This document shows, piece by piece, positions 23,300 through 35,149 of a DNA stretch of 64,000 nt (the stretch's first letter is position 1; the number at the start of each line of letters is the position of its first letter). A model generated the notes under the pieces. The model was not told the origin of the DNA. It worked only from the letters and a program-made list of their open reading frames with translations, and did not search any database. The stretch is from contig VXBP01007531.1 in assembly GCA_013400115.1 (NCBI GenBank), positions 870,260 to 934,259 on the forward strand, read 5' to 3'. The stretch is from Rhinopomastus cyanomelas. Taxonomy: Eukaryota > Chordata > Aves > Bucerotiformes > Rhinopomastidae. Made by a program: the position numbers and the translations under genes.

Positions 23300-23721
23300 G
23301 GGCTGGAGCACCTCCTCTGTACAAACAGGCTGAGGAAGCTGGGGTTGTTCAGCCTGGAGAAGAGAAGGCTCCGGGGGGATCTGATAGTGACCTCCTAGTC
23401 CTTGAATGGGGCTGTAAGAAGGCTGGAGAGGGGCTCTTTACAAAGGCCTGCAGTGACAGGCTGAGGGGCAATGGTTCACATTAGAGAAGGGCAGATTGAA
23501 GCGGGATATTAGGAAGAAGTTCTTTAGGAGGATGGGGGTTGAACACTGGCACAGGTTGCCCAGGAAGGGAGTTGAGGCTCCATCCCTGGAGATATTCAAG
23601 GTGAGGCTAGACAAGGCTCTGGGCAATCTAGTTGGGGATGTCCCTGCTCACTGTAGAGGGGTTGTACTAGGTGACCTTTGGAGGTCCCTTCTGATGCAAG
23701 CCAGTCTATGATTCTATGATC
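23300..23721 (+). mobile_element. CR1 LINE fragment, plus strand
   Basis: A plus-strand copy that starts in the reverse transcriptase end ('ggctggagcacctcctctgt', 'ctggggttgttcagcctgg') and proceeds to a clean 3' end, TCTATGATTCTATGA, at 23721. The frame 23496-23711 carries KRDIRKKFFRRMGVEHWHR and APSLEIFKVRLDKAL. It lies in the same group as the minus-strand copy at 33071. Confidence 0.93.
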
Positions 23722-24458
23722 AGAAAGGGCAGCTCTGCCTTCTGCTGTTGCTCTGCAGCCTGTGGCTGACGTTGGGTTTAAGGTATGTGTCACATCGCAC
23801 TCCAGGTAAGGACGTGACATTGTTTGCTCTTAGCAAGGATGTGAGAACAGCACACACCTCGCAGCGCTGCATACACCTTCCCTCCTCCCCAGACAGACAG
23901 ACACACACAGGGACCACACTGTGGCTCAGTCCTCCCAGCTGTACTCCCACCCTGACAACAGGATCAGCACAATCCCACCCGCAGTGCACACCAAGAGCCA
24001 CATGTGAACTCACAGAAACCCTGGGATTACAGCTGACCCTGTGCCCCAGACAGAGACTGAAAGTCTCTACAGAGCAGCAACCCCAATTCCAGAGAGAATC
24101 TTGTCCCTAGAGCAGCTTGATTGATGATGGTCAGACAAAGCATCATGGAGTGTTGGCTGAGCTGAATGTCCCAGCCTCTGGCCACTCTGTCACATGCTGA
24201 GCTTGACATCACCCACCAGTCAAGGGCATCAACTGCTCTTTTCAGAGCTTCAGCGTGTGAGGCCCCTGCACCCACAGTGTCAGTCAGGGGCAATGTGCCC
24301 AGCAGGCACCAAAGGGGCTCTTTATGCTTTTCACCAGGAAAAACAGGATTTGACCTCTGATTGTAAAGCTTGTCTCTCTTCCCAAAACAGCCAGTGCTCA
24401 TTCTGGCCTAAACACACGTGAGTGTGAAAGTCTGAACAGACTGCAGTGGCAGAGATGT
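23722..24458. other. Unique non-coding stretch
   Basis: Overlapping short frames (97-124 codons) without recognisable content. No repeat was identified. Confidence 0.5.
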
Positions 24459-24682
24459 ATCACAGTATCACAGAGCATTAAGGAGTGGAAGTGACCCTGA
24501 AAGATCATCTAGCCTAATCTAGCCAGAGCAGGATCACCTAGACCAAGTCGCACAGGAACATATCCAGGCAGGTTTTAAACCTCTCCAGAGAAGAGGCGTT
24601 TAAACTCCACAACCTCCCTGGGCAGCCTGTTCCAGTGCTCGGTCACCCTCACTGTGAGGAAGTTCCTTCACAGTGAATATAC
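24459..24682 (-). mobile_element. CR1 LINE fragment, different 3' type, minus strand
   Basis: The inverted tail is ATTCTGTG/GTGATACTGTG-like ('tatcacagtatcacagag') and is followed by 'gaaagatcatctagcc', 'cagagcaggatcaccta', 'caggcaggttttaaacctct' and 'gggcagcctgttccagtgct'. This is the avian CR1 type whose 3' region reads 'agagcaggatcacctagag'. Similarity fades just after 'aggaagttccttcacagtg' near 24680, where unrelated sequence begins. Confidence 0.85.
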
Positions 24683-27615
24683 ATCTCCCAATATATATGA
24701 CCACAGTCTGCAGCCCTATCCAAGAGCGTGTCCGTAGGACTGGCTGAGTGGAAGGGCGTATACGCCATGTAGGAAATCCCTCTCCAAAGGGGCACCTCTG
24801 TTTAACCACCAGCAGTATCCCGTGTACTGCTACACACTAAGGTTCCTTGCACTGTGTACAGTAAGAAAACTCAAAGACACTTCAGTCTCCTGCCTTACCT
24901 CAGGAGCAGCCTTCTGGTTTTTTTGGGGCAGATAACAGTGTGAAGCCTTCAGTGCCCCAGCAGCAGTGAAGAGTTTCTGGAGAAGTCATGTCTCAAGCAG
25001 GCAAAGTAAAAAACAATTACGAATAGCTGGCTAAGAGGAGCAGCCAGGTCTTCAGCCTTCATCATGATCCCCATCTGAAAGGTAAGAGCTACATGAGAAA
25101 GAATGTCACTAAGAAATACCCAAACCCTACACTCTGCTCCAGGTTTTCCCCTGGTTTAAAACCAAAGCAACTGTGACAGCCACAAAGTCTCATCACTTAC
25201 TGTCCACCTCACAGGGGCTCTGATTCCACCACAGCCAGCATTACAGGAAATCATTGTCAGGAGCAGAACAGAACCCGATGCTGCATGGATGCTTTAGACT
25301 AATTATTTTAGTCACCAGAGTATTATCCAGGCTTGGCTTGTCCCACAGCATCTGCAGAATTTGGTAACTGCTTTTGACTGCAAAAAAAATTGGAAAAGGC
25401 TGGGAAAAGTCAAAGTTTCCTTTAGAGTTTTGATTTAAAATGAGACCTGGCCACGGTTTCTTCCATTTCCCCATTCACCTGAGGGACTGCGCTCAGGGTT
25501 GCTCTCTGCTTGAAGAGTATCAGTAAGGGTTCGCCCATGCAGGTGGGTGCGACTGCACACAAAGAAGAGAGTTTCTGCCTCTAAACACAGGTGGGAGTGT
25601 AACAACAGGAAGGTATTTGTGCATCTGTAAGGAAGTGTCGTGTAGTCACCCATCGGTGATGCTGATGGTGTGTATGTGCCCACGCATGAGCTCAGGAGTG
25701 CGAGAGCATCTTTCCAGCTGCATGGAGCTCACAGAGCCAATCTCCGAGGAAAGCTGCACTAACAAGAGCATCCTTCTCCCTCTTGCCAGCCCTTTGTGGC
25801 TTGTTGAAGTAATGTAGTTCTTGAGGGGGGAAGTCTTATATCTTGAGACAAACCACATACCTCCAGGGTGTGCATCCAGCCTGGAAGAGAGTGGAAGTGA
25901 GACAAGAGAACAGTCCAAGTCTCTCTGAGGTGTCATTGTGCGCACACTGAATGCAATGACTCGGTCCCATTGGAAGCGATGGGGTGAGAAGAGAGAGCGA
26001 GCTTCCTTGAGAGGACTTCAGAAATAGAAATAGGACAATCCAAACACACTTCCACTTGAAGTCATTCCCCCTGCGCTTTCCCAAGGCAGCAGAGATCCTC
26101 TAATACGATCATAGATGGAAAAGGTGTTCAAACCCAGCATGAGGAAAGCTGTGAGGAGCAGCATCCAGAGGTGGTGATACCCAAAATGATGCATTTGGCA
26201 CCAAATATTCTCATCCTAAATATTGACCAAAGGAAGTTCTGGTTAATCTCAGCTGCTTCACTAAGTCTCTGGTCAACCTGGGTAGGAGCAGAGAAGCAGC
26301 ACTCCCTAATTCCACAGAGATGAAACACTGGGTAACCTGGGGGACCCTGGTCACGCTGAGGTGAAGGAGAATTGAAACAGATTGCATAGCGTGGGAGGAG
26401 GGAGCAGCAGAGGGGATGGCAGCGGTTCCACAGCCTGTGCCCTGACTGAGGCTGCAACGTGCAGTAACAGGAGAGGGGGAAAATCAATCCAAAACCTCCA
26501 GCTCCAGACACCCTATTTGTCAGAGGCACCTGAATCTCAGCTCTGCCTTGACTGAGGAGGTTTAGCCGGCTGCTCCAGGCTGGGTTGAGTGTACTCAGCT
26601 CACTTCATTGGATAGTATGGGTGAGGAGGATCTGAATAAATGGTTTACTGGGGCACTACAAAAGCAAAGCAGTTGTTCATAAAGGAGCTCAGAACATCTA
26701 AGCTTGAAGTGTTACAGTGCTTCTACATCTACCCCCAGGGTGTCAATCCCACTCCAGCTTCTAAATAACTGTCCTGCTCCTCATGACCCAAAAAGTAAAA
26801 CACCAGTTCCAACTTCACATACTCTGCCAAGGAAACAGGGAGGTGATAAATAGCTGCTCCTCAAGAGCACAGAGCCATAAGAAGGATAAAATTTCTCATT
26901 CATTTTAAAAATGAGATTCCTTTTTGCCACTCCAGTAGTATGGAAAGGATAAGGGGAAAAAACGGTTTCTGAAAATGCCTTTTCAATCGCAACTTAAATA
27001 CTCACTCGAGGGTTCGCTCTAAGTCAATAGAAGGTTAAACTTTGTGGTTCACACTTTGTTCCTTTTTGATATCCCCTTCAGTTAGTGGCTGTTTCTTTGC
27101 TAATGTAGCTGTAATATGAAAACCATCTGACTTCCCTTAATGTTCACAAACCTTTGGGCTAACGGGAGCTGGGCCATGGCACCACATTAATATGGGTATG
27201 GATTGTTTCATCCATAACCACGGTGAACAGCTTCCAGCTCCATAAGAAGTCCCACCAAGTCAGAAACATGATGCTCCTGAGAGGGTCCTGAGCAACGGGG
27301 AGCAAATTCAGTCCACCAGGACTTTATATGCCACTTCTAAACGTTAACCCGTTTCCTGTTGCGGTGAAAATGGCTGGTTTTGATTGCGACAAAGTTGTAA
27401 CTCACTCATAAAAGTCTTTGTGGCCAGTCACTAGAGGGGGCCAGAAAGCCACCTTGTCACAACAGGGGTTGGAAAACCAATGTCAAGGTAAAAAACTTAA
27501 TTTTTACTCCCCTAATAGCCCACTGGGATAAGTAAGCCAGGCTCCAGTGTCTCTGCTTACAACAGGTATCGTTTACTCCTTGAGGAGTTCCATTCAAACA
27601 AATGGACTGAGCTAG
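24683..27615. other. Unique stretch of about 2.9 kb
   Basis: No exon or repeat recognised. It contains a 12-bp perfect palindrome (24755-24766) and a CTCF-like string near 27428. A stretch at 27100-27250 with TAATGTAGCTGTAATATG and CACATTAATATGGG looks enhancer-like, but less so than the other blocks. Confidence 0.5.
27428..27442 (+). promoter_or_regulatory. CTCF-like motif, one core mismatch
   Basis: TCACTAGAGGGGGCC fits CCASYAGRKGGCRSY except at position 1 (T for C) and position 12 (G for C). The core mismatch makes it weaker than the one at 18622. Confidence 0.18.
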
Positions 27616-28137
27616 CAATGTGCTCTTGTGGCCAAGAAGGCCAACAGCATCCTGAGGTTGATCAGAAAGGGGGTGGTTAGCAGATCAAGAGAGGTTCTTC
27701 TCCCCCTCTACTCTGCACTTGTGAGACCACATCTGCAGTATTATGTCCAGTTCTGGGTCCCTCAGTCCAAGAACGACACAGAGCTGCTGGAGGGAGTCCA
27801 GCATAGAGCAATGAGGATGATGAAGGAGGATTTCCTCACCTCCATTATGAGGAAAGACTGAGGGAGCTCGGTCTCTTTAGCTTGGAGGAGTCTGAGGTGT
27901 GACCTCATTAATGTCTATAAATATGTGAAGGGTGGAACCAGGCTCTTCTCAATGTCATCTAGTAATAGAATGAGGGGCAATGGTTGTAAGCTGGAACATG
28001 GAATGTTCCACATAAATATGAGAAGGAACTTCTTCACAGTGAGGGTAACAGAGCACTGGAACAGGCTTCCCAGAGGGGTTGTGGAGTCTTCCTCTCTGAA
28101 GACATTTAAAACCCACCTGGATATGGTCCTAAGTGAC
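27616..28137 (+). mobile_element. CR1 LINE fragment lacking its 3' tail, plus strand
   Basis: It covers the C-terminal reverse transcriptase region in two frames, 27628-27861 ([40 protein letters not shown]) and 27925-28140 ([20 protein letters not shown]). These are separated by a stop or frameshift near 27860. Similarity ends at about 28137 ('cacctggatatggtcctaa') before the 'ggttggactagatgatc' 3' UTR and ATTCTGTG tail that relatives such as 13487 have. A 3' loss is unusual for CR1, which normally loses its 5' side, so a later deletion is likely. Confidence 0.9.
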
Positions 28138-28553
28138 TAGAAAGACCTCCAGGTTAAAATCCAACTGGATTTGTCAAAATGTGTCAGAAAGAACACAGTA
28201 CATGGCCAACCTAAGCAGGAGACATGCCTCCAAATAGGAAAAAGTTGGAGGAAAGACAAGAACGACACAAGTCAAGTGAAGCCCATGGTGATGTGGGAGC
28301 CACAGAAGAAGAAGCACCTCAACACTCTGTTAGGATCCTAGACATGTATTGGTTTGGTTTTAACAGTAGCACTGCAAAGCTTCAGCCTGGCACAGGATCT
28401 TGCCACAGCCAGTGCCAGCACATTGACAACATGACAACTCCAAGACATTTGTTTTGCCATCAACTTTTAAGTTTTCCACTCCTTGGCCCACCGAGTGTTC
28501 CTGAAGGATTTCCAAGGGCCTCTGAAACCTAGTGAAAAGACTGAAAGGTAAGT
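28138..28553. other. Unique spacer between two plus-strand CR1 copies
   Basis: A 102-codon frame (28224-28532) has no recognisable domain. Nothing else is seen. Confidence 0.5.
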
Positions 28554-28891
28554 CTGATGATGAGAGGCTGAAGGAGCCAGGGGTGTTTATCTTGGAGAAG
28601 AGGAGACTCAGGGAGGACCTTCTCCCTCTCTACAACTCCCTGAAGGGTGGTTGTAGTCAGATGGGGGTTGCGTACTTCTCCCAGACAGCTAGTGCCAGGA
28701 TGAAAGGGTGATCAGACACTGGAATGGACTGTCCAGGGCAGAGGTGGAGTCACCATTCCTGGAGGTGTTTAAGGATAGACTGGCTGCGGTCCTTAGTGGC
28801 CTGGTCTGGCTGACGTGGTGATGTTGGGTCATGGGCTGGGCTGGATGAGCTCAGAGGGCTTTTCCAGCCCAAATCATTCTGTGATTCTGTG
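28554..28891 (+). mobile_element. CR1 LINE fragment, plus strand
   Basis: It starts at 'ctgatgatgagaggctgaag' and runs through 'cttggagaagaggagactca', 'tcagacactggaatggactg' and 'cctggaggtgtttaagg' to 'gggctggatgagctcagagg' and a clean ATTCTGTGATTCTGTGA end at 28891. The frame is broken. The 'gctggatgagctcagag' 3' UTR matches that of the minus-strand copy at 36695, so the two form one group. Confidence 0.92.
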
Positions 28892-29879
28892 AAAGGTGAT
28901 CAAAAAAGTCAGGTTTCCTATGAGGAACTCCATGGAAAATGTTTAGGATCCCACAAACTGAGCAGCTGCTCTCTGCTGTTTAAAGGCGGCTCTGAAATGG
29001 CTGCTGTGAAGATACACCTTGTGCTGAGAAGGACTGAGCTCTCTGGTCTCCTGCTGGGTGTTTGCATAATACCCATAGGGCAAGGCTATGCCATAAAAAA
29101 GGCTAATTTAAGTTATGAAAAGCTGCCAGTGATGAGAAAGGGAAGATCGGCCTTTTAAGTTTTTTCTCTTCCACTGTCATTAAAAGTGATTCATGAGAAA
29201 GCCAAAGTCTAAGCAACTACATGATCAGAACTGAGCCCCACCATAAATTAAAAGGCTTGTCTTTCTGTTCTTACCTTGTTGTCCTGTATCAGGTTACCCT
29301 GAATAGAATAACCCGACGAATCCAGAGATGGCCAAGTCTGACGACCCAAATTCAAGTGCTACTTGCTCAAAAGATAGGTGGTAGCTCCAGGAATACATGG
29401 AGGTTGTGTAGCTCAAACAATGGATCCTTGCAGAAAATCAGAAACCTCTAGTTAAAAGAATTTTAAAAAAAAAAGCAGGAACAATGTAAAATGACAGTGA
29501 TCATGAGCTTTGGCCTGTCAGGGCAGCACTGAGCTGCGTTACTGGGGATGGTCAGCAGAGGAAATGAGAAAAAATAAGAGCCGAACATTACAAGCGTTCA
29601 CAGGGTACTGAAAGAAGATGAACAGAGAACACTTTTCCCCTCTCATTTCTTTCCCAAAGGAAAAATGAATGACTACAGAAACTGGGGAAGAATAAAGGAG
29701 AAGGGAAAGGGGGGAGATGGAGAGGAGACAGATATTTGAAAAGTGGGGTTTTTTCTTCTAGAACCTGAAAGATTTTGGATTTGAGAAGGAAAAAAAAAAG
29801 TAAACAAAATCCTCCACCCCCAGAGAAAGAACGGAATCCCGAAAATCTGAGGCTTGAGAGGAAGCTTCAGATTTGGAAA

Positions 29880-30105
29880 TAAAAATCTTACATAAATAAT
29901 CCTTCAGTAACAAACAATTATTATTATTAGTATTAATTATTATTAATTAATGCTAAGTGATTACATTCAATATTTTAACATGTTATGCAATTATGTCCTT
30001 AATAATTATCACATAGTCTTTATAACTTATAATAATTATACTATTAGTAGTAATATTACTAATGTTTTCTTCTTATTAGTAGTAATGTTAGAATAATCTT
30101 CTACA
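29880..30105. repeat. AT-rich tract with (ATT)n units
   Basis: Almost uninterrupted A/T sequence built from ATT, TTA and TAAT units. It starts with a short (ATT)n run at 29915-29950 and continues with imperfect TAATAATTA words. It is low-complexity DNA, possibly an old expanded trinucleotide repeat. The many TAATTA cores could bind homeodomain proteins but are expected in such composition. Confidence 0.7.
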
Positions 30106-31149
30106 CTACAGCCCTATCCTCACTCAAATGCCAACAGCGATTCCACAACCACCAGCCATCTTCAGATCAAGAGGCTGGCAAATGCATTTGCCCCAAAAAG
30201 CAAGTGTTTCGTTTTCAGTTGTAGAAACAGCATGCCCCATCAACTCTGAAATGCAGGATCGTAGGAGACCTTTTAAGGGCCAAGAGAAAATGACACAACA
30301 CGCAAGAAGAATGGGGACACTTCAGATGAAATTAATATCCCATTTCTCTTGCCCACTAAAACCTCCCAAACCTTCATCATATGAAGTTCTGAATTGTTGG
30401 TTTCGAGTGTGCTCAGGTCTTTTTGCTACCTAAACTAAAAAAGGCCAATAAAACCCCTACAAACCAAGCCAGGTAGAGAAGTGTAGAGATGGGAAGCAAC
30501 GCCACCAAGTCACAAGTTTCTCCTAAAAATCTCTGCATGAAATCAGCACCACAAGTCTGTGAAGGGTGGTGAAGTTGGGACCCACATCCCAACTCCACAG
30601 AGACTACAAGTGACGCCCAGAGACCATCCCAAAGGAGCAATGAATGGATGGTTCTCCATTTGTGGTGTATCTGAACTTGGCTCTCAAAATCTCGCCTTTC
30701 GGAGGGTCACTCTTTCTCTTGCCACTCTCTTGCACAGGGTGAAACAATACTGGTTGCCTCTGCATTAGCCACCACTGCTGAAGCCTTGTTGCCATAGATA
30801 CCACTATAGTAACATTAGAGTTTCCACAAAGATGCTTCAGCAATTTACTCTGGTGATTAAACTGCAGCCATTTATTGCACAGAATAAATAACAGGGCAAC
30901 AGTGAATTATGGGGCTACGACTCCATCGATGGGTCTTGGTGACATCATAAACCACAAGAACCGAGCTCCAGTCATCAGAACTCCCGAGATGGAATTATAA
31001 GCTCAATCACTCAAACTGTGCTCTTTAAAGATGCTCACTGTGATACATGGAGCCAACCGAATGAAAGAGAGAGAAAGGGGTTGAGACAGACTGTCAGGCT
31101 CTCAGGCCAACCACGTACTCTCCTGGCCACCACCAGCCTGCAGTCACGA

Positions 31150-31440
31150 TTGGTACCAGCTGCCCCAGTGAAGAGGAGAGCCAGACTGGCAGGCGCTCGG
31201 CACAGCCAGGTATATATGTAGCTTTGCTTGGGAGTGCTACTGGAGATCAATAGTGCCCCTGGGGCTCAGCATGCCAGCAGGGCTCTGAACCCTGCAGCCT
31301 GCCAGGAGGAGCTGGATTCCCAACAAAGGTCTCTGGGAGTTGTTGCAGTGGCTGGTGGTGCAAACTTCTCTTTGGAGAAGAATAAACACTTATAAATTTT
31401 AGGCCTTGCTGCTTGCTTTTTGTTCTCTCAGAGTGGGGTC
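31150..31440 (+). other. LTR-like TATA / polyadenylation layout (weak)
   Basis: A TATATAT at 31211-31217 is preceded by moderately GC-rich sequence and followed about 170 bases later by AATAAA (31381-31386), and 'tgctttttgttctctcag' lies beyond. This order resembles the U3-R-U5 layout of a retroviral LTR or a very short transcript. No terminal TG/CA repeat pair, target duplication or internal viral sequence is seen, so the call is weak. Confidence 0.15.
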
Positions 31441-32439
31441 ATGTCCCTCCTTAGGCCCAGTGAACACCAGGGAGAGTTTTTACTCTGGTTTTAAAGAGCT
31501 GGGGCAGTCTCTAGGTGCTGAAATAGCAGAGTGATGTTTAACTCATGGCTCTGCATCCTGATGGTATCAATGAAGGATCTTTTTAAGAACAGACCAAGAT
31601 TATTTGCTGGCCAAGGTTTTTCTTTTCTCTTTGAAGGATTTGGGGCCAGGATCTGAGCTAGTTGTAAACTGCTGGCATTGATTTAACCAAGCTCAGACTC
31701 TGGCTCCAAGCCTGCCGTGCTGGGATAGCAAATACCTGCAGCTGACTGTCGACTTTGAGTCACATCGATTGCTTTGTACGTTCTGGCCCATTAGATGTGA
31801 TTTAAAATACTGAAGTATCAGAGAACAGAACAATCTATAAGCTTAGTGATAACACATGGATCTTCTCACTTGTAAAAGTTGTTTGCTTGACTTCAGCGCT
31901 TACCAAAAGTTGCATTTAGCAACTAGCAAGTGTGAAAGGTGTTTTCCTAGTCTTTCAAAAGTTTCCTGCAGGCATCTTTTTGTTTCAATAACACAGGTGG
32001 GTGTAAACCAGTCATTGTAGGCTCATTTTTCTTCCTGAGCCGCTCTTCAGATTGAAAAATACCTAATAAAACCTCAGTGGGGATGAACCACAGCACTACT
32101 ATGGCAGGACAGAGATGGGGCATTGTAGAGAGCGTAGTCATGATGTTGTGCTGCAGGGGGGTCCTCATCTGGATCCCCATGCATCCCACTTGGGTCATCA
32201 CCAATGTCATGGGTTAGGAATCCCAACTCTGTTTCAACCAAGAGCTCCCATCTAAAGCAACAGGCACAAAGGGAGGGTTTAATGAAACCACTTATGAATC
32301 CGCAGGCAAAGAAAGAACTGACTTGGATTGGAGAAGTTTCAACATTTTAAAACCAAACTTTAAACCTTTCTGTAGAAAACACTCAAACGAAGCTCACAGA
32401 TAGTAAAGCATTATAGACACATGGAACGGGGATGTTCTG

Positions 32440-32690
32440 CCTCACCAGCCTCGCCCTCTCATCACCATTTCTCCAGCAAAGCTTGAAGAAGAGGGAAGTT
32501 CGATTCGCTCTTGCTTTAGTGGTTCCTCTTTAAACGTATGCTCCAGGGCTGCGTTTTAAAAATCTCTCATTGCTGACCTGAAGTGCGCTGCTGTTTGAGG
32601 TCAGCGTTGTATTTTCCACTGGGGACGGTTTGACCAATGCTGAGTACTTTCAAAGTTTCCGCCCTTACATGCGTAAACGGAGAGAGAGAG
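32440..32690. promoter_or_regulatory. Possible conserved non-coding element (weaker)
   Basis: The stretch keeps scattered CpGs ('gaagttcgattcgctcttgc', 'cttacatgcgtaaacgg'), a CTTTAAACGTATG word and 'tttgaccaatgctgag' (with a CCAAT core). No frame looks coding. The pattern is less dense in homeodomain cores than the stronger candidates. Confidence 0.2.
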
Positions 32691-33070
32691 GGGAAGAGAG
32701 TGCCCAGTGCCACACACACCGTAATGTGCCCACACTAGACAGACAGAAAACCACATTTTTAAGAGCTTTCTGTATTGATTTCAGAGCTCTTTATCATGGG
32801 TCTGCAACAGCTTGCAGCTGCAAACTTTAAAACCCAAAACTTCTGAAATGTTGGTTGTAAATAGTCCTGTCTCCAACAAAATGAACGATTCCAAGGTAAA
32901 CATTGTCAGAAAAATGTTGTTTTATTGCACTCCCTCTTTTCACCTTCTTTCAGGTGGGAAGTCATGTGGAGATGCTGAGCAGGAATGGTCACTCCTTCTG
33001 CAAGTTGGCCAGAGCTACTCTTTGGAGCTGGATGTGTCCTGTCAGACCCAAACCACCCACATTAATTTAA

Positions 33071-33434
33071 TCATAGAATCCCAGAATCACCTGGCTAGGA
33101 AGGCACCTCCAAAGGGCATCTGGTCCACCCGCCTTGCAGTGAGCAGGGACATCCTCAACTAGAGCAGATTGCCCAGAGCCCTGTCCAGCCTCACCTCCAG
33201 GTATGGGGCCTTAACTCCCTCCCTGGGCAAACTGTTCCAGTGTTCAACCCCGCTCCTGCTAAAGAACGTCTTCCTAACATCCCATTTCAATCTGTCCTTC
33301 TCTAATGTGAAAACATTGCCCCGCGTCCTGTCACTGCAGGCCTTTGCAAACAGTCCCTCTGCAGCCTTCTTACAGCCCCCTTCAGGTACTGAGAGGTTGC
33401 TATCGGGTCCCCCAGAGCCTTCTCCTCTCCAGAC
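33071..33434 (-). mobile_element. CR1 LINE fragment, minus strand
   Basis: It begins with the inverted tail 'tcatagaatcccagaatc', then 'gcatctggtccacccgcc', 'cagattgcccagagccctg' and the 3' coding end ('ctgggcaaactgttccagtg', 'ctgtcactgcaggcctttg'). Similarity is lost near 33434 after 'ccttctcctctccagac'. It is the minus-strand counterpart of the copy at 23300. The coding frame is broken. Confidence 0.9.
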
Positions 33435-34540
33435 TTTCTCTCTCCTCCTTGCCCTTCACCCTGTACTTTACATTTGCTGCAGAAGGAACACATTAACTCA
33501 GGTGAGGCAGAGATCATCATCAGCAACCTTTCCTTCCGCTGAAGAGGCCAAGGATGCCGGAACACTTGTCTCTGTTTGCAGAAATGTCCCCACTGGAGCT
33601 GTTCAATCTGATCTCGAGGGAGGCTGCTGGTTTCTCTTTTGATGTGGATTTAATCTTCAAAGGATGGGGCCTTTGTTTACATCTTCTCAAAGAACAGGCA
33701 GGTTTCTGTCAGCAGAAGGACGATGAATTGCCACGGTTAATTAGCAATTTACTAATTGCTTATTCTTGAAACAGTGCAGGATCTAGGCTCTACCACACTG
33801 AAACAGAATAAAGAGAAGGAACAAAACAAAGCAGCACTAAAGCTCCCTGGCAGCCCTGCAATGGGCAGGAGCTCCAAAACATGATGGAAAGGGTCATTTC
33901 CCTAACAGTGTAAATGCAGACAAGTCAGTGATGACAGCAAGACTGCCAGCAGCCTCCCCACTTCAGCTAAGGAGGAAGTGACCACATGTCGAATGTAAGA
34001 CTTGTCCATGGCATCAGAGAGCACAAACTTTGGGGCCAATTCTAAAGACAACAAGGCCAAAAATTGAATCACAACAAGACATCTGATTTTTTTTTTCAAG
34101 GATCTACTTGTCAAAATTGCAGGGGATACAGTTCTGGAGAAAAGAGGGATCTGGAGGAGCTGATCACCACCTCCACACTCAAGAATGGTCCATCCTGACA
34201 AGCAGGAAATCAAGCAAAGGCAGCAGGAAGCTTGAATGGATGTGGAGCTCCTGTCAAAACTCAGAGATGCAATGGAAGGATGTGAGAGGTAGAATCAGAG
34301 TCTGGAGACCCAGAAGGAATAGAAAGATGCTGGCTGATCATTCTAGGAGTGAGTTAGTAAATCAGGTACTTCAGCAGCAAGAAGCAGCACCAGGAAAATG
34401 TGGAACCACTGATAAACAGGGCAGAGATCTAGAGAAAAGGACATGGAAAAGACCAAACTACTCCATGCCAGCCTCACCCCAGTCTTTACCAGTAATGCAT
34501 AAGGAACGTGATCCAGATGGCCCTGCTCTGAGCAGCACAT
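33435..34540. other. Unique non-coding stretch
   Basis: Frames up to 146 codons (34108-34548) without recognisable content. No repeat is seen apart from the CR1 tail that follows. Confidence 0.5.
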
Positions 34541-34588
34541 TGGACTAGAAGTTCTCCAGAATCCCTTCCAACCTCAATGATTCTGATT
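34541..34588 (+). mobile_element. CR1 3' tail remnant, plus strand
   Basis: Only 'ttggactagaagttctcc', then 'atcccttccaacctcaatga' and TTCTGATTG remain, which is the end of the CR1 3' UTR. Confidence 0.65.
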
Positions 34589-35149
34589 GCATCAATGGAG
34601 CAAAGGAAAAACAGCAGTTCAAAAACACCATGTGTCCTGCTGGTGGTGAGGAAATGAGGCTTGAGAAAAAGAAGTGCTTCCATAGAGAAGCATGCGGGTT
34701 TTGAGAGACGTGAATCACCTTTTCCTTAGTTCCGGGCACAAACAGACAAAGGCCAAGAATGGCTCTAATTTTTCACATCCAGGGCCATCTCATGCTGACT
34801 TGCCCTGTGTCTGTATGAGTGTGTGATGCCAAAGGCAGCTGGAGGAACTAGTGAAACGTGACATGGGTTTTGAAACACAGGCTCCATTGTCTCACCTGAC
34901 CAAATCTGCCTTCATCAGGTGCAGGCTCCATTTCCCCTCTTAAACAAGAGAGGGAAAAAAACCCAAACCTAAACTTCGCGTTGCCCCAGATCTTTCACTT
35001 GAGTCCTTTTGCCCAGGTGAAGAGATGTTTTAAATTGGCCAGAATCCAAAAAGTAATGGCACCAGAAAACTCAAATGCTGTGAGGAAGAAGCAGGACCAA
35101 TGTAAACTGCCCGTTGTTCTGTGCAGACTCTCTTTTCCCCTCCTCCTTC

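Larger units (their letters stand above)
28892..33070. other. Unique stretch of about 4.2 kb
   Basis: No gene recognised. It contains the AT-rich tract at 29880-30105, a purine-rich run near 29680-29740, a possible LTR-like segment at 31150-31440 and a CpG-retaining stretch around 32440-32680. Confidence 0.5.

Noticed and set aside
33169..33642. 157-codon plus-strand frame
   Set aside because: Its first half is the antisense of the CR1 copy at 33071-33434, and the rest is unrelated flank.
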